A stretch of 64,000 nt of DNA from Anseranas semipalmata (lineage: Eukaryota > Chordata > Aves > Anseriformes > Anseranatidae), in contig VXAA01002996.1 of the NCBI GenBank assembly GCA_013399115.1, positions 670,045-734,044 of the forward strand. Direction: 5' to 3'. This document shows, piece by piece, positions 60,502-64,000 of this stretch. The notes beneath the pieces were generated by a model. It was not told where the DNA came from. It ran no database searches and saw only the letters and a program-made list of their open reading frames with translations. The position numbers and the translations under genes are program-made. How positions within the stretch are numbered: the stretch's first letter is position 1; every line of letters starts with the position of its first letter.

Positions 60502-62487
60502 ACAAAGGGACATTTGGATCAGAGAGACATCCAAATTCCTGTTAGGTATGCTCAATTCTTAAATAACAACTGGCTACTTCAAAGAAAATTCCTCAGCTAC
60601 TGTGCATCTCACAGTATTTACCACTACGCTAATATTAACCACTGTGCTTTCTTACATTTTATTTAATAAATTGTACAAATACTGAAATTTTATAATTTGT
60701 GTTCTGCGCAAATGCAATGTATTTTTAAGATATTCCGATTAGGAGGAGGAGAAAGTAATTATGTAATAGCCTGAAAGGGAACCTAAATACAGCAGACTGA
60801 AACATGGTACAGTTAGCAAACATCACATCTTTCCTAGAAAGAGAAGCTCCTCTCAGGAAAAGCTGCTGCTGGTAGTTTCTCTAGCGGGCTCATATAGTTA
60901 TTGCACGCTGTACTTTGGCACGTAGCTGGGGAACACCCAACGAGCAATGCCAAGACTGTGGGAGACTTAATATGGTGTGTCCTTAGTTTGCTATTTACCA
61001 CATAGGAACCACAACTATACATTATGCATAATCAGAAGGAAGGTAGTACATTTCTAAATGTTTTAATGAAAATAATATGAAGCACAGAACTTCACAGTGA
61101 CAAGATGCCTAAAACAGAAGTACCTTCCTAGTTCTACAGCAGTGATAAAGTAGCACGTAATAATCCTTGATGGAAAAAGAGTTTATTGAATTTGTGCAAA
61201 ACTTGTATGCTGCAACTTTCAAAAAAATCACCGCAGCACAAATGCCTTCCATTCATTCAAAAGCAACCCATACTCAGTAGTATAGGAGCTGAAGGTACTG
61301 CTCAATGCAATGATTCATAGTTTCTCTAACAGAAAGATTCAGCAGTTTTCAATCGAGACCTTTATTCTCTCTCTGAATAAATGATGCCTGAAATTTTTAT
61401 TCTTGTTCTAATGGAATTTCAATGGCCTTCACTGCAAATCTACTGGAAATTTTCGCATATTAAGTGGAAAAAATTAAATGATGTTAACCACATTTTAATG
61501 TGATTAAGGCTGACAGGGTCATTATTTCTGCTAATCACTCAGTTTAAAAAGCTCAAACAAAACTTTGTAACAGCCAGTGTTTTTTTCTATTTTTCCGTAT
61601 GTCTACTGTAGTTGAGAATTAAAGCCACTACAGAATATGAAACAGTATATATCATGAAAAAGACTTAAGAGTTTGCTCCAATTTGTACACGGATTTCATT
61701 ATAATTAATCTCAAGATTAAAAAAAGAAGAGGAAGGAAATCAATCTTACAATATGTATACCACTACTTCTTTTGTCTTCTTCAATCAAAAGGCAAGAGAA
61801 TACATATAGCTTTTCCCATAGCTCTTATTTGCTACTAAAAATGAGAAAATATTTCTGCATGCCTTTACTATGTAACTAAAGGTACCTGCAATCATTCAAA
61901 ATCACTTTTTTCAAAAGTGTCTGTTGGGTCCCACGATACAAAGTTCAAAGTTTGTTACCACTGAGGTCAGCATAAGCTAGAAAATGGGCATAAAAAAGTG
62001 GAAAATAGAGGCAGGAGGCAATGATGAAAAGCAAACAGTATATAGTTATCGGTGTCTTGCAGTTTCCTCTAGTGGACAATCGATGAAAGAACAGGGAACA
62101 GGGGAGGCTGCTGCTCTCGCTTGAAGGTCCACCAACTGCAGCTGCACCTCTGCAAGATGAGGAATGGACCACAGAAGCCTCAGGGCGACCAAAGAGGGTA
62201 GAGGGATTCAAACTGAAAAACAGACATCTGTCTGTCTCGGTAGCACTACTTGGGGGTTAGTTGTTTGAGGTTTATTTTTTGTTTCTTTCTGGACGGGAGA
62301 GCTTGTTTGAAGTCTTTGTTTGTCTTGGGTTTTATTTATTTATTTATTTTTGCATGATCAGTATTTTCTGTAAATACCACCAATATAATTAATTGCTTAC
62401 TGCCTGCTTAATTACTACTACTGCTCTCTGTAGATCCTCATTCGTGGAGGAACTGTACATCTCATGCCAACCCTACCCCCTCATAAG

Positions 62488-62511
62488 AAAAAAAAAAAAA
62501 AAAAAAAAAAA
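62488..62511. repeat. A24 homopolymer next to assembly gap
   Basis: Twenty-four A bases ending seven bases before the gap. The homopolymer likely caused the assembly break. Confidence 0.9.
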
Positions 62512-62517
62512 GCTTGA

Positions 62518-62552
62518 NNNNNNNNNNNNNNNNNNNNNNNNNNNNNNNNNNN
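62518..62552. other. Assembly gap (35 N)
   Basis: Thirty-five undetermined bases inside the long OLA1 intron. The true length may differ. Any frame read across it is meaningless. Confidence 0.99.
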
Positions 62553-63559
62553 CTCTGTTCAGAAAGCCAAAACTTAGATGATTAAAAAAAAAATGGTGGG
62601 GGGGCATTTCAGCATCCAAATTCAGTTTTTCTATGCAAGTAACTGTTTATACTTAAGTTACTTTAGAAGAGAATGAAGTTCAGACTGATTCACATTGATT
62701 ATTTCCATCTGGTTTAATAGATACATTTCAACCTTACTGAATCACTAAAAACAAACTGTATTACAGCAGCTTCTTCAATTACAAAAAAAAAAAAAATCAT
62801 AAACAAGACCATTACCTTCCTAACCTTAAGGTACGTGAAATTTATCTGAAAAACATTTTATTTGCTTCCCATTCCTTGGCAAAGTATCCAATCATATATA
62901 CAGTGATTTTTAGATCTGCTTCATGATTACAACAAAAAATGCTAAGAAAAAACACAGTAATTAATCATACATAACTCTCCGCACACAAGAATTTACTTCT
63001 ACCTTCACATCCAGCATGTACTCCTATCTCTGTATTTCAATACCCAGCAGCCTTTTTTTTTTTTTCCTAAAGACCATTTGCTTCCTGCCTGAATACTTTC
63101 TATAACAAGAAAAAAAAAGTCAAACAACATTAGATCTTTTACAATCAAGGAACAAACTACGTTAATATCAATATCATTTTACGGCTGGAGTTTGTGATGT
63201 TCTCTAAAAGAAACATTACTGGTATTGTTGGACCTTCTAGCTTTAGCATGATGCCACGCACTAGTGCATCAACTAACAACCTCACAGAATTCTTGTGCTC
63301 ATCTAAGAAGGGACCCTGCTGAATGTCCTAATGCATCTTATTGTGAATCTTCAGCAAATAAAACTTCATGTATGAGCTCATGATGTGCTTTGCTGCTGGA
63401 AAGTCACAGACTCTGTGGGAAGCTTTTTATCTTCCCAGCAGTCAGTTCTCCGAGAACATCAGTGCAGCTACTGTAGTTACCTGTAGATTACTTGTATTTT
63501 CTCACATCTGTGTCCAGCAATCTAAACCATGATGATAAAGGGTCATTAGGTTTTGAGTG

Positions 63560-63612
63560 AGGAAGGGGATGGACTAGACAATTTGCTCTGATAAGCTCCT
63601 TGTTGCGAGCTC
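63560..63612 (+). mobile_element. Possible CR1 3'-end remnant
   Basis: gaaggggatggactagacaa followed by tttgctctgataagctcct resembles the ggttggactagatgatct... segment of CR1 3' ends. No octamer tail is left. Tentative. Confidence 0.35.
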
Positions 63613-64000
63613 CAGTTTAGAATGTGAAACGCGGGGTACGCACGTTCTGAGCTCAAAAACCAGCTCACTCGGAGCGCCAATTAAAAATCATACTCATGCC
63701 ATCTGAAACTACACGCAGACATCTTATCTGCAATATTATTAATTGTAAAAATTTCAGTAAAGTAATTCTGTCATGGTAAAAAGGACATCAACTGTCTATT
63801 AGCCACAAAAGAATTCAGGTACAATTACTGAGATAACTGCTGTTTGGAGCACAGCAAAGCAATTTCCCACAGTGGGACTTAGAGTTCAATTTACCAGTTG
63901 GGCAAATATTTTGTGCTCTGTAGTGGTCTACAGAGTTAACAGTTACCTGTAACATTTGAGCTGTGTTATACTTGAAGAAAACTTTCTTCAACCAAAACAG

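Larger units (their letters stand above)
38080..64000 (-). other. OLA1: OLA1 gene, 3' half (extends beyond the window)
   Basis: Minus-strand gene for Obg-like ATPase 1, a cytosolic P-loop ATPase of the TRAFAC/Obg-YchF family. The family is unusual in hydrolysing ATP rather than GTP. Four terminal coding exons and the 3' UTR lie here, encoding ~153 C-terminal residues (about 244-396 if the protein has the usual 396). Introns within the window are 682 (44,955-45,636), 2,063 (42,795-44,857) and 4,070 nt (38,602-42,671). The next intron upstream is at least 18.2 kb and runs off the window. All splice junctions are GT-AG and all exons join in frame. I found no further OLA1 exon between 45,778 and 64,000. 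The exons carrying the P-loop and the NxxE motif must lie beyond the window. Confidence 0.95.
45778..64000 (-). other. OLA1: Long OLA1 intron (at least 18.2 kb)
   Basis: Runs from the CTACAG acceptor next to 45,777 to the window end with no further OLA1 exon. It is AT-rich, with several old CR1 relics (listed separately), homopolymer tracts (T21 at 47,581, G12 at 50,257, A24 at 62,488), a 17-bp tandem duplication and an assembly gap. The long open frames (for example 48,793-49,230 and 59,333-59,710, minus) match no protein I know. Confidence 0.85.

Noticed and set aside
1..64000. tRNA, rRNA, microRNA, CRISPR arrays or bacterial operons
   Set aside because: None was seen. The window is ordinary vertebrate intergenic and intronic DNA, and prokaryotic feature types do not apply.

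Overview
This is nuclear DNA from a bird. The evidence is a run of CR1 LINE fragments ending in the avian-type tail of ATTCTATG-like octamers, an avian endogenous-retrovirus LTR, and vertebrate splice sites and introns. The species cannot be told from the window. There is no bacterial or viral gene content. The only protein-coding gene I can prove is the 3' half of OLA1 (Obg-like ATPase 1) on the minus strand.

Layout. Bases 1-270 are the edge of a dense CpG island. In human, the gene beyond the 3' end of OLA1 is SP3, on the same strand with its promoter facing OLA1, so this island is probably the SP3 promoter edge (inference from gene order; no SP3 coding sequence is visible). From about 270 to 38,080 lies a 38-kb intergenic interval. 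It holds CR1 copies at 11.77-11.96 kb and 30.41-31.26 kb, a solo-type LTR at 15.83-16.40 kb, a CpG-rich patch with homeodomain-type motifs at 21.56-21.90 kb, and GC-rich islands at 27.9-30.05 kb and 34.39-34.81 kb.

The OLA1 3' UTR and poly(A) signal lie at about 38.08-38.50 kb. Four coding exons follow upstream on the minus strand: 38,500-38,601, 42,672-42,794, 44,858-44,954 and 45,637-45,777. Together they encode the last ~153 residues, which are the end of the ATPase domain and the whole TGS domain. From 45,778 to the end of the window is one intron of at least 18.2 kb. It contains older CR1 relics at 50.56-51.70, 57.89-58.54 and 60.28-60.50 kb, several homopolymers and a 35-base assembly gap at 62,518-62,552.

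The most interesting unexplained material is a set of plus-strand, GC-rich, exon-like segments in the SP3-OLA1 interval. One is a 217-nt segment at 29,835-30,051 with strong acceptor and donor sites and one fully open frame. Another is a protein-like patch ending in a donor at 28,533. A 53-nt candidate exon lies at 33,041-33,093, and a CpG patch ends in a Kozak-type ATG followed by a consensus donor at 34,811. They could belong to one or more unannotated transcripts converging on OLA1. Without RNA data this is a hypothesis. No exotic new system is supported by the sequence.
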